In this document: in pieces, positions 26,102-35,094 of the stretch
How positions within the stretch are numbered: the first letter of the stretch is position 1
Layout: each line of letters begins with the position of its first letter
NCBI GenBank assembly: GCA_963169565.1
Contig: CAUJDI010000034.1
Location: 1 to 52,483, forward strand
DNA: 52,483 nucleotides
Source: Bacillota bacterium
Lineage (GTDB): Bacteria > Bacillota > Clostridia > Christensenellales > Aristaeellaceae
Reading direction: 5' to 3'
Notes under the pieces: generated by a model
Databases searched by the model: none
The model's input: only the letters and a program-made list of their open reading frames with translations
Told to the model about the DNA's origin: nothing
Made by a program: the position numbers and the translations under genes

Positions 26102-27052
26102 ATGGACGGGAAGTATACGATCGGCGTGGACGCGGGAGGGACGAAGGTCGCCTACTGCCTTTTTGACCAGTCCGGAAAACCGGTGGACCGCCTGCAGCAC
26201 AGAACGGACACGGATGCTGACGGCGTCGCTTTTTCCGACACAGTGATCTCCGTGATCGAACGGATGCTCGGGAAGAACGGCCTCTCGGCGCGCGACCTGA
26301 ACGGAATCGGGATCGTCATGCCGTCTTTCCTGCTGTTTGACAGGGGTTACGTGTGCATGACCTCCGCCATGACCAACATCTGCGAGTTCCCGATGCGCGA
26401 CTACATCGCGCAGCGCATCAACACCAAAATCGTCCTGGACAATGACTCCAACGTCGCGGCGCTTGCGGAGCACCGGTATGGAGCCGGCCGCGGCGCGCGG
26501 CACATGGTCTACGTGTCCGTCAGCACCGGCCTTGGCTGCGGCATCGTCATCAACGGCAGCGTCTTCCGCGGCAGCTACGGCTGGGCGGGGGAGTGCGGGC
26601 ACATGCTCATCACGCCGGACGAAGGCCTGGCCTGCGGGTGCCGCAACAGGGGCTGCTTCATGTCCTACGCCTCGGGGCGCTACATCGTGGAGCACGTGAA
26701 GAACAGGCTTGCCAGGGGGGACATGAGTGTGCTTTCCCAGGCGGATGTCAGCGGGGAAACCATCATGGCTGCCTGCCATGCGGGAGACGCGGTGGCAAAG
26801 GATGCGCTCAGGCAGTTCTCCCATTACCTGGCCGTCTGCGTGTTCAATATCTACCAGCTGCTCAACATCAACCTGTTTGTTTTCGGAGGCGGGCTCACCA
26901 ACTGCGGGGAAGCCCTGTTCGGGGCGATGCGGGAAGAGTTTGACCGGTACAATCACGTTGCCCAGCCCGTGGAGTTCAGGTTTGCGCAGCTTGGGCGCGA
27001 CACGGGCGTCATCGGCGCGGCGGAGCTCGTGAAGGAAACGGACATCGTCTGA
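26102..27052 (+). CDS. ROK-family sugar kinase
   Basis: 316 residues from the ATG at 26102, which follows GAGGGA; an in-frame ATG at 26033 would add 23 non-homologous residues. ATP motif GVDAGGTKVAY, catalytic Asp in LDNDSNVAALAEH, STGLGCGIVING, and the zinc motif with CGCRNRGC. No N-terminal HTH, so a kinase rather than a NagC/XylR-type repressor. It would phosphorylate an imported hexose or analogue in the cytoplasm. It is followed after 17 bases by an AraC regulator and lies just ahead of the ABC transporter. Confidence 0.9.
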   Translation: MDGKYTIGVDAGGTKVAYCLFDQSGKPVDRLQHRTDTDADGVAFSDTVISVIERMLGKNGLSARDLNGIGIVMPSFLLFDRGYVCMTSAMTNICEFPMRDYIAQRINTKIVLDNDSNVAALAEHRYGAGRGARHMVYVSVSTGLGCGIVINGSVFRGSYGWAGECGHMLITPDEGLACGCRNRGCFMSYASGRYIVEHVKNRLARGDMSVLSQADVSGETIMAACHAGDAVAKDALRQFSHYLAVCVFNIYQLLNINLFVFGGGLTNCGEALFGAMREEFDRYNHVAQPVEFRFAQLGRDTGVIGAAELVKETDIV

Positions 27053-27069
27053 TACCAGGGAGGATGCCG

Positions 27070-27924
27070 ATGCGGATCGATTCGGGCGCCGCGGCGCGGA
27101 CGGACCGGCTGGGCGAATTCTGCAGGCAGCTGGACAGGACGGACATCAGGATCGTGTTTTGCAAGCGCTTCGACGGAAAGAGCGGCAACTGGAACCTGAC
27201 CCGGCACATGCACGACGTCGTGGAGCTCATCTACTTCCTCAACGGCGACGTGGAGATCTCCACCACGGAAGCCCATTCCAGCGCGGGCGATTATGACGTC
27301 ATCGTCTATCCGCGGGGAATGTACCACTCCGAGAAGCTGCAGGGCCGCGGTAGCCATGATATTTTCTGTGTCTGGGCGGATCTGGGCCCCCTCCAGGTGC
27401 CGGGCATGATCTGGGTCCAGGACGACAGGGGACTCCCCGTCAAGTGGCTGCTGGAGCACATGCACGCAGAATATACGTCCGACCAGCCGGAGCCCGCGCT
27501 CATCCAGCACTACGCCAAGGCCGCCATCATCCTCATCGCCCGGAAAGCCCTGGGCGGAAACGTGTCGGACGGCCAGATCTCGTCACGTCCGTTTGAACGC
27601 GCGGTCCGCTTCATGCACGACCATCTTGCCGAGCCGCTCACAGTGGACGGCCTGGCCAAGGCCGTCAGCGTCAGCTCCTCCTACCTCAGCCGCATCTTCA
27701 GGCAGAAGGTCGGCGTGCCGCCGGGCATTTATCTCCGGAGCATCCGCATAGAGACGGCCAGGGCCATGCTCTCCTACGGGACGCGGACCATCGAGGAGAT
27801 CGCGGGCCTGATCGGGTTCAGTTCCCCGAAGTACTTCTCCCATGCCTTCAGGAAGGAAACGGGCATGACCCCCAGCGAGTGGCGGCGCCGCAGCCTGCGC
27901 AGCGAAGTAACGGACAGGGAATAG
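27070..27924 (+). CDS. AraC-family transcriptional regulator
   Basis: 284 residues. N-terminal cupin sensor (about 30-140, beginning LTRHMHDVVELIYFLNG) and C-terminal double HTH (about 185-280, with VSVSSSYLSRIFRQKVGVPPG and IAGLIGFSSPKYFSHAFRKETG). AGGGAGG directly abuts an ATG at 27064 and lies six bases before the ATG at 27070, which is therefore the start. It probably senses a sugar and activates the transporter operon that begins 160 bases downstream and/or operon A. Confidence 0.93.
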   Translation: MRIDSGAAARTDRLGEFCRQLDRTDIRIVFCKRFDGKSGNWNLTRHMHDVVELIYFLNGDVEISTTEAHSSAGDYDVIVYPRGMYHSEKLQGRGSHDIFCVWADLGPLQVPGMIWVQDDRGLPVKWLLEHMHAEYTSDQPEPALIQHYAKAAIILIARKALGGNVSDGQISSRPFERAVRFMHDHLAEPLTVDGLAKAVSVSSSYLSRIFRQKVGVPPGIYLRSIRIETARAMLSYGTRTIEEIAGLIGFSSPKYFSHAFRKETGMTPSEWRRRSLRSEVTDRE

Positions 27925-27960
27925 GTTCAGAATTTCGCACCTTATGTGCTGTTTTCCGGG

Positions 27961-27989
27961 TTGTTTCTGGGAAGGAAATGCCCTATAAT
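27961..27989 (+). promoter_or_regulatory. Promoter of the ABC transporter operon
   Basis: TTGTTT, 17-base spacer, perfect TATAAT. The leader is about 90 bases and contains a TTGCGGA/TCCGCAA hairpin (28048-28066) just before the Shine-Dalgarno. Confidence 0.75.
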
Positions 27990-28086
27990 GTCCATGTTGA
28001 AGTTTGGAATACCGTTTGCCTGACAGCGCCATTCTGCCTCGTTCTTCTTGCGGAGGCAATCCGCAAAGATATAAGGAGGAAATGTC

Positions 28087-29028
28087 ATGAAAAAGATCCT
28101 GAGTCTGTTTCTAGTTCTTGTACTGGCGATGAGCGTCTCGTCTGCTGCCTTTGCAGAAAAAAAGGAGGTCAAGATCGCTTTCATCACCCAGTCGCTGGAG
28201 AACGCCTCCCAGGCATTCGCCTGGAGCCAGTTCCAGGAGTATGCCCCCCAGTACGGGTTTACTCCCTACCTGTTTGAGGAGGGGTATGACCCGCAGAAAG
28301 GCGTGGCTGCGATCGGCACCTGCATCGCGGAGGGCTTCGCCGCCATCTCCATCAACCCGACCGACCCCAGCGCGATGATCCCCAGCTTCATGGAAGCGCA
28401 GAAAGCGGGCGTCATCGTGGGCATGTATTCCTCTGAGGTCCCTGAGGAGTTCAAGCAGTACCGCGACTTCATGTGCGGCACCAACGACATCATCTGCGGC
28501 GAGGTCGCCGCGCAGACCCTGATGGAGGCCTTCCCGGAGGGCGTCAAGGTGGTCGAGGTCGGCGGGCAGTCGGGGCACGACGCGCAGATCAAGCGCCACA
28601 ACGGTTTCTTTGACACCATCGACCCGGCGAAAGTGACGGTGCTGGACTCCAAGAACTGCCCGCGCTGGTCTTCCGACGACGCAATGAACATCATGAACGA
28701 CTTCATTACCCTCTACGGCGATGAGATCCAGGCCGTCTACTGCCACTGGGACATCGGAGCCACCGGGTGCATCGAAGCCCTGAAGGCCGCAAACCTGCTT
28801 GAAGGCGTGTACGTCATCGGCGTGGACGGCTGCATGATCGGCTACGACCAGGTCATCGAGGGCACGCAGCAGCTGTGCATCGGGCAGAACTTCACCCGCA
28901 TGACCACCGACACCCTGGACACCATCCAGAAGATCCTCAACAAGGAGCCCTACGACGAGGTGACCTTCACCGCGCTGGACGTCGTCACCCCGGCCAACGT
29001 GAGCACCTTCCCATATCCGAAGTGGTAA
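28087..29028 (+). CDS. Ribose-type sugar ABC transporter, substrate-binding protein
   Basis: 313 residues of the RbsB-like periplasmic-binding fold. Signal peptide MKKI...AAFA-E with a signal peptidase I site and no lipobox cysteine, unusual for a Gram-positive binding protein. The mature part starts KKEVKIAFITQ; ISINPTDPSAM, GGQSGHDAQIKRHNGF and VIGVDGC are the ligand-binding loops. It captures a sugar or polyol outside the membrane for the transporter encoded next. AAGGAGG start. A strong hairpin separates it from the ATPase gene. Confidence 0.93.
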   Translation: MKKILSLFLVLVLAMSVSSAAFAEKKEVKIAFITQSLENASQAFAWSQFQEYAPQYGFTPYLFEEGYDPQKGVAAIGTCIAEGFAAISINPTDPSAMIPSFMEAQKAGVIVGMYSSEVPEEFKQYRDFMCGTNDIICGEVAAQTLMEAFPEGVKVVEVGGQSGHDAQIKRHNGFFDTIDPAKVTVLDSKNCPRWSSDDAMNIMNDFITLYGDEIQAVYCHWDIGATGCIEALKAANLLEGVYVIGVDGCMIGYDQVIEGTQQLCIGQNFTRMTTDTLDTIQKILNKEPYDEVTFTALDVVTPANVSTFPYPKW

Positions 29029-29055
29029 GACCCCAAGGCTGAATAAGGCAGCATG

Positions 29056-29090
29056 GACCGATCGCCCCGGGCCCTCCGGGGCGATCGGTC
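29056..29090 (+). promoter_or_regulatory. Intergenic 15-bp perfect hairpin after the binding-protein gene
   Basis: GACCGATCGCCCCGG pairs without mismatch with CCGGGGCGATCGGTC around a 5-base loop. No T-run follows, so it is more likely an mRNA-stabilising or attenuating element that raises binding-protein output over ATPase/permease output, as known for other binding-protein operons. Confidence 0.82.
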
Positions 29091-29118
29091 AAAGAGTATT
29101 TTCACGGAGGCCTTGAAC

Positions 29119-30597
29119 TTGAGCCAGCCAGGCAGGAACATCCTCGTCGTCAGGGACGTGTGCAAGAGCTTTCCAGGCGTCAAGGCGCTGGACCGCGTCT
29201 CCATCCAGGTGCCCTCCGGCGTCGTGTACGGCATCGTAGGCGAGAACGGCGCGGGGAAGTCCACACTGATGAAGATCCTCTCGGGCGTCTACGAAAAGGA
29301 CAGCGGGACCATCGAGTTTGACGGGAAGGTCATCGAGCGCACCACCCCCATCCAGGCGCTGCGCCGGGGGCTGAGCATCATTTACCAGGAGTTCAACCTC
29401 GTCAATACCATGTCGGTGGGCGAGAACATCTACCTGGGCCGCTTCCGGGAGATGGGCGGGATGAGGGGCGTGCATAAAAAAGCGCGCGCGCTGCTGGACA
29501 GCATCGGCAGCCGGATCAGCACCTACGCCAAGGTAGGCGACCTGAGCGCGTCGGAAATGCAGATCGTGGAGATCACCAAGGCGCTGTCGTTTGATTCCCG
29601 GCTCATCATCATGGATGAGCCCTCCAGTTCCCTGACCTCGGAGGAGCTCAAGCGGCTCGGGAAGATCATCAACCAGCTGCGGGACAAGGGCATCTCCACC
29701 ATCTACATCAGCCACAAGCTGGATGAGATCTTTGAATACTGCGACATCGTGACCGTCATGCGCGACGGCTGCGTGATCGATTCCCGCCCGGTGAGCGAGA
29801 TGAGCCGCAGCGAGATGATCGAGAAGATGGTCGGGCGGACCATCGACAACGAATACCCGCCGCGGATGCACTGCGTCGGCGGGCCGCTGCTGGAGATCAA
29901 GAACCTTACTACCCGCAAACTGCATGACGTGAGCTTCACCCTGAACAGGGGCGAGATCCTGGGCTTTGTGGGGCTGGTCGGCGCCGGCCGGACTGAGATC
30001 GTCCGGGCAATCTACGGCGCGGACAAGGTCAGGAGTCATACCCTGCATCTCCAAGGAAAGCAGACGAGGGTCCGCAACCCCAAGGAGGCGATGGTTGCCG
30101 GGATGGGGCTGCTGCCGGAGGACCGCAAGCGCGAGGGACTGATCCTTCCCTTCTCCGTCGAAGCCAACATCACCATGGCTTCCCTGGACCGGCTGACCCG
30201 GCACGGCATCATCGACCGGTCCAAGGAAAAGGAGATCGGCGAACGGCAGATCAAAAACCTCAACATCAAGACGCCCTCCGCCCAGACAAGAACGCACAGC
30301 CTCTCCGGCGGAAACCAGCAGAAGTGCATCGTGGGGCGCTGGCTGGAACTGGATCCCCAGATCCTGATCCTTGACGAACCCACCCGGGGGATCGACGTCG
30401 GCGCGAAGTATGAGATCTATACGCTGATGAACAGGATCGTGGAAGCGGGCGGCTCGATCATTATGATCTCCTCCGAGCTGCCCGAGGTACTCAACATGAG
30501 CAACCGCGTCCTGACGATCTGCGAGGGCAGGGTGACCGGCGAATTCAACCCCGAGACCGCCTCTGCCGCGGAAATCATGAGCCGGGCGATCGGCTGA
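29119..30597 (+). CDS. Ribose-type sugar ABC transporter, double ATPase subunit (RbsA-like)
   Basis: 492 residues with two nucleotide-binding domains. First: Walker A GENGAGKST, LSASEMQ signature, Walker B IIMDEPSS. Second: degenerate Walker A GLVGAGRTE, signature LSGGNQQK, ILILDEPTRGIDVG; the degenerate second site is normal for this family. It powers the two permeases. An ATG at 29053 lies inside the hairpin and is rejected; CGGAGG eight bases before the TTG at 29119 gives the start (LSQPGRN...). Confidence 0.95.
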   Translation: MSQPGRNILVVRDVCKSFPGVKALDRVSIQVPSGVVYGIVGENGAGKSTLMKILSGVYEKDSGTIEFDGKVIERTTPIQALRRGLSIIYQEFNLVNTMSVGENIYLGRFREMGGMRGVHKKARALLDSIGSRISTYAKVGDLSASEMQIVEITKALSFDSRLIIMDEPSSSLTSEELKRLGKIINQLRDKGISTIYISHKLDEIFEYCDIVTVMRDGCVIDSRPVSEMSRSEMIEKMVGRTIDNEYPPRMHCVGGPLLEIKNLTTRKLHDVSFTLNRGEILGFVGLVGAGRTEIVRAIYGADKVRSHTLHLQGKQTRVRNPKEAMVAGMGLLPEDRKREGLILPFSVEANITMASLDRLTRHGIIDRSKEKEIGERQIKNLNIKTPSAQTRTHSLSGGNQQKCIVGRWLELDPQILILDEPTRGIDVGAKYEIYTLMNRIVEAGGSIIMISSELPEVLNMSNRVLTICEGRVTGEFNPETASAAEIMSRAIG

Positions 30598-30614
30598 GTG
30601 CAAAGGGCCGCAAG

Positions 30615-31577
30615 ATGAGAAACGAAAACAAGCTCCTGCGATTCATCAACCAGAACCTCGTTCTGCTGGGGATCATCGTGCTGGTCACGGTGACTGCGGT
30701 CATCCAGCCAAAGTTCCTGATGACCCGCAACCTGACCAACATCCTCCGGCAGATGACCTCCCTCGCCTTCGTGGCGCTGGGGATGACCTTTGTCATCATC
30801 GGCGGGTTCATCGACCTCTCGGTCGTGGGCATGGTGTCGCTGGTCAGCGTCATCACGGCCTCCCTGATCAACCCGATCGGGCAGGTAGGCGCGCTGCTGT
30901 GCGGCCTTCTGGCGGGCGCTCTGCTGGGGTACCTGAACGGCACCATCCTGACCAAGTTCGGCGCCACCATCCAGGCGGAGGTGCTGTTCATCACCTACGG
31001 CATGAGCTCCGTCTTCATCGCGGTGGGCCTTCTGGTCACCAACGCGGAGACGCTGCGCATCGCGCGGTCCACCAGGCCCTACGACATGTTCACCGCGATC
31101 GGCTCGGGCAGCTTCCTGGGCATCCCCATCTCCATCCTCATCTTCGCCGTCATCCTGGCCATCATGTATTTTTTCCAGACCAGGACACTGGCGGGCCGGT
31201 CCATCAGCCTGATGGGCGGCAACAAGACGGCCGCCTACCTGTGCGGGTTCAACATCAACCGCACCATGCAGATGGTCTACACCATCAACGGGCTGATGTC
31301 GGCGTTCGGCTCCATCGTGCTGATGTCCCGGGTGACCACCGCGACGGCGACACTGGGCACGGGGTATGAGGCCAACGCGATCCTCTGCGTCGTTGTGGGC
31401 GGCACGACCCTCGCGGGCGGAAAGGGGAACGTCCTGCGGACGCTTCTGGGTGTGTTCCTGATCACCCTGCTGTCCAACTGCATGAACCTTCTGGGGCTGT
31501 CCACCTACATGCAGACGGTCATGAACGGCGCGGTACTGGTCACCGCCATCTGGCTTGACAACCGGAAACGTCTCTAG
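30615..31577 (+). CDS. Ribose-type sugar ABC transporter permease 1 (RbsC family)
   Basis: 320 residues, about eight to ten membrane helices. TLAFVALGMTFVIIGG-like segment (SLAFVALGMTFVIIGGFIDLS), the EAA-like loop GRSISLMGGNKTAAYLCG and the Gly-rich VVGGTTLAGGKGN are the RbsC signatures. AAGGG start, 17 bases after the ATPase gene. It pairs with the second permease as a heterodimer. Confidence 0.95.
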   Translation: MRNENKLLRFINQNLVLLGIIVLVTVTAVIQPKFLMTRNLTNILRQMTSLAFVALGMTFVIIGGFIDLSVVGMVSLVSVITASLINPIGQVGALLCGLLAGALLGYLNGTILTKFGATIQAEVLFITYGMSSVFIAVGLLVTNAETLRIARSTRPYDMFTAIGSGSFLGIPISILIFAVILAIMYFFQTRTLAGRSISLMGGNKTAAYLCGFNINRTMQMVYTINGLMSAFGSIVLMSRVTTATATLGTGYEANAILCVVVGGTTLAGGKGNVLRTLLGVFLITLLSNCMNLLGLSTYMQTVMNGAVLVTAIWLDNRKRL

Positions 31578-31588
31578 GGGATGACAAG

Positions 31589-32554
31589 ATGAGCATGACA
31601 TCGGTTTTGAACAAGGTCTGGAAGTCCCTCTCCCGGCAGAAGGCGGTGCTGGCAATTCTGGCACTGGTCACGCTGATGCTGTTCTTCGACACCAATTTCT
31701 TCACCCCCTACAACTGGCTGGACATGCTTCGCTCCACCTCCATCATCGAGATCATCGGCTTTGGCGTGACGGTGGTAGTCATCTGCGGCGCCTGCGACCT
31801 GTCCGTCGGCGGGACCATGAGCATCGGCGGCATCCTGGCCATCATGCTGGTCAACGCCAACTATCCCTTCTGGCTCGCATTCCTCGCGGGCATCCTCAGC
31901 GGCGCGCTGGTCGGCCTGGTGAACGGGTTCCTGGTGGTGCATCAGAAGACGGAGCCCTTCATCATCACCCTGGGCATGGGCATGCTGCTCAAGGGCGTCG
32001 CGCAGCAGCTGACCAACGCAAGCCCGCTCTCCAGCAGAAACATGGAGTTCATGAAGATTTCAAACCAGCAATTCTTTGGCATCCCCTCCCTGGTTGTCTA
32101 CATGGCGGTGCTGCTGGTCGCTTTCTTCTGCCTGCTCAGGTTTACAGGCTACGGCAGAAACTGCTACGCCATCGGCGGCAACTATGAGGTCGCCAAAAAC
32201 TCAGGCATCAATGTCATCAGGACCAAGTGGATCGCCTTTGTCATCAGCGGCAGCACGGCGGCCCTGGCAGGCGTGCTGCTGGCTTCCCGGATGAACACCG
32301 GTTCCTCCATTTACGGGGATACCACGGGTATGTTGGTCAACTGCGGCATCGTGATCGGCGGCACGTCTTTCGCCGGCGGCATCGGGGGCATCTATGAGAG
32401 TTTCATCGGGCTGTTCGTCATCCAGCTGATCTCCAACAGCATGGGGATGCTGGGCATTGGCGGCTATTCCCAGCAGCTCATCCGCGGCATCATCATCGTG
32501 CTCATCATCGGCATGGATTGCTACGCCCGAAAGCGCAAGCGCGAAGCGGTATAG
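31589..32554 (+). CDS. Ribose-type sugar ABC transporter permease 2 (RbsC family)
   Basis: 321 residues, same fold as the upstream permease but clearly diverged. Contains VICGACDLSVGGTMSIGG, the loop GRNCYAIGGNYEVAKNSGIN and GGTSFAGGIGG. Two permease genes rather than one suggest a heterodimeric channel. Starts 11 bases after permease 1 with AGGGGA. Ends the operon at a bidirectional terminator. Confidence 0.95.
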   Translation: MSMTSVLNKVWKSLSRQKAVLAILALVTLMLFFDTNFFTPYNWLDMLRSTSIIEIIGFGVTVVVICGACDLSVGGTMSIGGILAIMLVNANYPFWLAFLAGILSGALVGLVNGFLVVHQKTEPFIITLGMGMLLKGVAQQLTNASPLSSRNMEFMKISNQQFFGIPSLVVYMAVLLVAFFCLLRFTGYGRNCYAIGGNYEVAKNSGINVIRTKWIAFVISGSTAALAGVLLASRMNTGSSIYGDTTGMLVNCGIVIGGTSFAGGIGGIYESFIGLFVIQLISNSMGMLGIGGYSQQLIRGIIIVLIIGMDCYARKRKREAV

Positions 32555-32582
32555 CAAGCCCGCCTTTGTTTTATACAAATGA

Positions 32583-32618
32583 AATCAGCGCCCTGACCAA
32601 ACAGTCAGGGCGCTGATT
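32583..32618. terminator. Bidirectional terminator between the transporter and GRE-2
   Basis: 15-bp perfect stem AATCAGCGCCCTGAC / GTCAGGGCGCTGATT with a 6-base loop, AT-rich on both sides. It serves the two convergent units. Confidence 0.88.
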
Positions 32619-32634
32619 ATTCCGCGCTGATATG

Positions 32635-35037
32635 CTATAGGTTCTGCTCTGTACGCTCGATGATGTCGTCCTGGGTCTGGCGCGAGAGCGAGTTGAAAAA
32701 CGCGCTGTAGCCCGCCACGCGCACGATGAGGTCACGGTGCTTCTCCGGGTGCGCCTGGGCATCCCGGAGCACCTCGCGGCTGACGACGTTGTACTGCACG
32801 TGGAAGCCGTTCAGGGCGTCAAAGAAGGTCCTCAGCAGCAGGATGAGCTTGTCCCGGTTTTCGCTGCGCTCCAGGAGCTGCGGGGTCACTTTCTGGTTGA
32901 GCAGGACACCGCCGGTGATCTCCTCCGTGGGCAGCTTGGTGACGGACTTGAACACAGCGGTGGGCCCGTTCCGGTCCATGCTGTGGCTGGGGGAGCAGCC
33001 TTCCGCGAGGGGTTCACCGGCTTTTCGGCCGTCCGGCGTCGCCAGGGTGCCCGCCCCCTGGGGGATGTTGGCGGAGATGGAACTGGTGCCCGCGTAATAC
33101 ACCCCGCCGATGGGCCCGCGCCCGTAGCGGGTGTTGTGGTACTTCTTCATCTCGTCGATGTAGCTGGCATAGGCTTCCCGCAGCAGCAGGTCGATATAGT
33201 CGTCGTCGTTGCCGTATTTGGGCGCGCCTTCAATCAGGATGGAGCGGATCGCCTCGCCTTTTTCCCCATCAAAGTTCGTCTTCAGGGCGTCCCACAGTTC
33301 CCCGGGGGTCATCCGTTCGTCCTCAAACACGCATTTTTTGATCGCAGCCAGCGAATCGCCCAGGTTCGCGATGCCCACCTGCAGGTCGCTGATGAAATCA
33401 TACACCGCGCCGCCTTCCTTCAGGTTCAGGCCGCGCCCGATGCAGTCATCGCACAGCGCGCTCAGGAGGACGTCGGCGGTGTCCCGCTCCAGGGTCAGGT
33501 CCGCGCAGCTGTCAATGACGACCGCCTGGCGGGCAAAATCCCGGATCACCTTGTCCCACGCCGCCATCACCTGGGAGAAGTCAGTCATTTCCGTAAAGCG
33601 GCCGGTTGGCGCGCATACGCGTTTCCCGCTCTCAGGGTCCACCCCGTCGTTCATGGCGATGAGGAGGGACTTGGGGAAGTTGATGAAGCTCATCCCGGTG
33701 ACGCGGTAGCCCCACTTCCCGGGCACGGCCACCTCGACGCAGCCGATGGCGGAATAGTTGTAGGCGTCTTCGCGGCTGACCCCTCTGCTGATGAAGCTGG
33801 GGATGATGATCCCGTCGTTGTTGAAGGCGGGCATGCCGATCCCCAGGCGCACCAGCTCGATGCATTTGCGCATGAAAGCGTCCGAGAGCCCCGCGTGGTA
33901 ACGGACGGTCAGGTTGGGCTGCGGCAGGCGGACCTGGGCGACGCTGTCAAGGATCATGTAGGTGAAGTCGTTGACCGCGTCTTCCCCGTCCGTCGTCTGC
34001 CCGGCCACCGTCACATTCTGGTACAGCGGGCTCCCGGCTGAAAAGCGCGTGTGGGACCAGGGCCTTATCTTGTTGATCGACAGCGTCTTCAGCCACAGGT
34101 TGTCCAACAGCTCGACGGCCGCCTCCCGCGTGATGCGCCCGGCCGCAAGGTCCGCCTGGTAAAAGGGGTTAAGGTACTGGTCCATCCGGCCGTAGGAAAG
34201 CGAATGGCCGTTGCTCTCGATCTGCAGGATGCAGTGGACCAGCCAGACGCTCTGGATGGCCTCCCGCAGGGTTCCGGCCGGCTGCATGGGCACCTTGCGC
34301 AGGATCCGCGCCATTTCCCTCAGTTCCCCGGCGCGCTGCAGGCCGGCTTTTACGGCTTCCTCCTCGGCCAGGGCCGCGTAGCGCCCGGCAAAGCGTTCCA
34401 CCGCATCGATCACAAGGAGGATGCCTTGGTAGAAGTATCCCTTGGCGATGTTGGTGTGCTCGGTAAAGTCCAGCGCATGCAGTTTCTCCTCGGAACGGGC
34501 CCTGTAATCAGCCAGCCCCAGGCGGAGCAGCCCGGTGTAGTCCGCCGCGACGTGCGCGTCCCCGGAGGTGATGTTGCCCTCCGCCTTGATGATGCCCAGG
34601 TCATACAACAGCCTCGCCTGGGGCGGGAAGGACGCTAGGCCGCGGTCCTTGACGGTGTTGTTCTTCCAGAACGGGGCGATTTCCCTCAGGGCTTGCTTGG
34701 TCGCCTCGTCGATCTGGAAACTGTCCCCGTCGCGCCTGTCAAACTCATCCAGCTCCCGGATGACCCAGTCCATCGCGTATTCCGGGAAGATGGGCGCCGC
34801 GCGGTTGGCGGAGGCCTGGTTCCCCGCCAGCAGCGTTTCCGGCTCGATGTAGATGGTCATGTGGTCCAGGACGTTGGCCAGCATCATCGCCCGCTTGATG
34901 GCAAGCGGCTGGTGCTGGTGCTCCCGGTACGCCTCGGTCGTCAGGACGGCGCGCTGGGCGCACACCTGCGGCTTAGCGCTGAGCATCTTCTCCCGGTATG
35001 TTTTGATCCTCTCGGTCATGCTGCCAAACCCGTCCAT
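32635..35037 (-). CDS. Glycyl radical enzyme, YbiW/PflF-like (candidate anhydrohexitol-phosphate dehydratase)
   Basis: 800 residues. Thiyl site IGCVEVAVPGKWGYR (Cys433, Glu435), radical loop VRVAGYSAFF with Gly776. The body is strikingly like E. coli YbiW: AEGNITSGDAH (152-162), SAGSPLYQNVT, TGMSFINF, KYGNDDD, YGRGPIGG, YAGTSSISAN. From memory, YbiW was reported to act on 1,5-anhydroglucitol 6-phosphate, a ring-opening dehydration; conservation of the pocket region suggests the same or a near substrate, but this is inference. It follows deoR on the same strand; its start ATG has GGAAG upstream. The activase gene is divergent behind deoR. Confidence 0.92.
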   Translation of the reverse strand: MDGFGSMTERIKTYREKMLSAKPQVCAQRAVLTTEAYREHQHQPLAIKRAMMLANVLDHMTIYIEPETLLAGNQASANRAAPIFPEYAMDWVIRELDEFDRRDGDSFQIDEATKQALREIAPFWKNNTVKDRGLASFPPQARLLYDLGIIKAEGNITSGDAHVAADYTGLLRLGLADYRARSEEKLHALDFTEHTNIAKGYFYQGILLVIDAVERFAGRYAALAEEEAVKAGLQRAGELREMARILRKVPMQPAGTLREAIQSVWLVHCILQIESNGHSLSYGRMDQYLNPFYQADLAAGRITREAAVELLDNLWLKTLSINKIRPWSHTRFSAGSPLYQNVTVAGQTTDGEDAVNDFTYMILDSVAQVRLPQPNLTVRYHAGLSDAFMRKCIELVRLGIGMPAFNNDGIIIPSFISRGVSREDAYNYSAIGCVEVAVPGKWGYRVTGMSFINFPKSLLIAMNDGVDPESGKRVCAPTGRFTEMTDFSQVMAAWDKVIRDFARQAVVIDSCADLTLERDTADVLLSALCDDCIGRGLNLKEGGAVYDFISDLQVGIANLGDSLAAIKKCVFEDERMTPGELWDALKTNFDGEKGEAIRSILIEGAPKYGNDDDYIDLLLREAYASYIDEMKKYHNTRYGRGPIGGVYYAGTSSISANIPQGAGTLATPDGRKAGEPLAEGCSPSHSMDRNGPTAVFKSVTKLPTEEITGGVLLNQKVTPQLLERSENRDKLILLLRTFFDALNGFHVQYNVVSREVLRDAQAHPEKHRDLIVRVAGYSAFFNSLSRQTQDDIIERTEQNL

Positions 35038-35094
35038 CGCCTTTTCTTCCTTCTTCCTCTTCTTAACCTGTGTGTTCCTGCCGCTCCCCGCGCC

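Noticed and set aside
29053-29118. ATG start for the ABC ATPase at 29053
   Set aside because: It lies at the edge of a 15-bp hairpin, has no Shine-Dalgarno and adds non-homologous residues; the TTG at 29119 has CGGAGG at the right distance.
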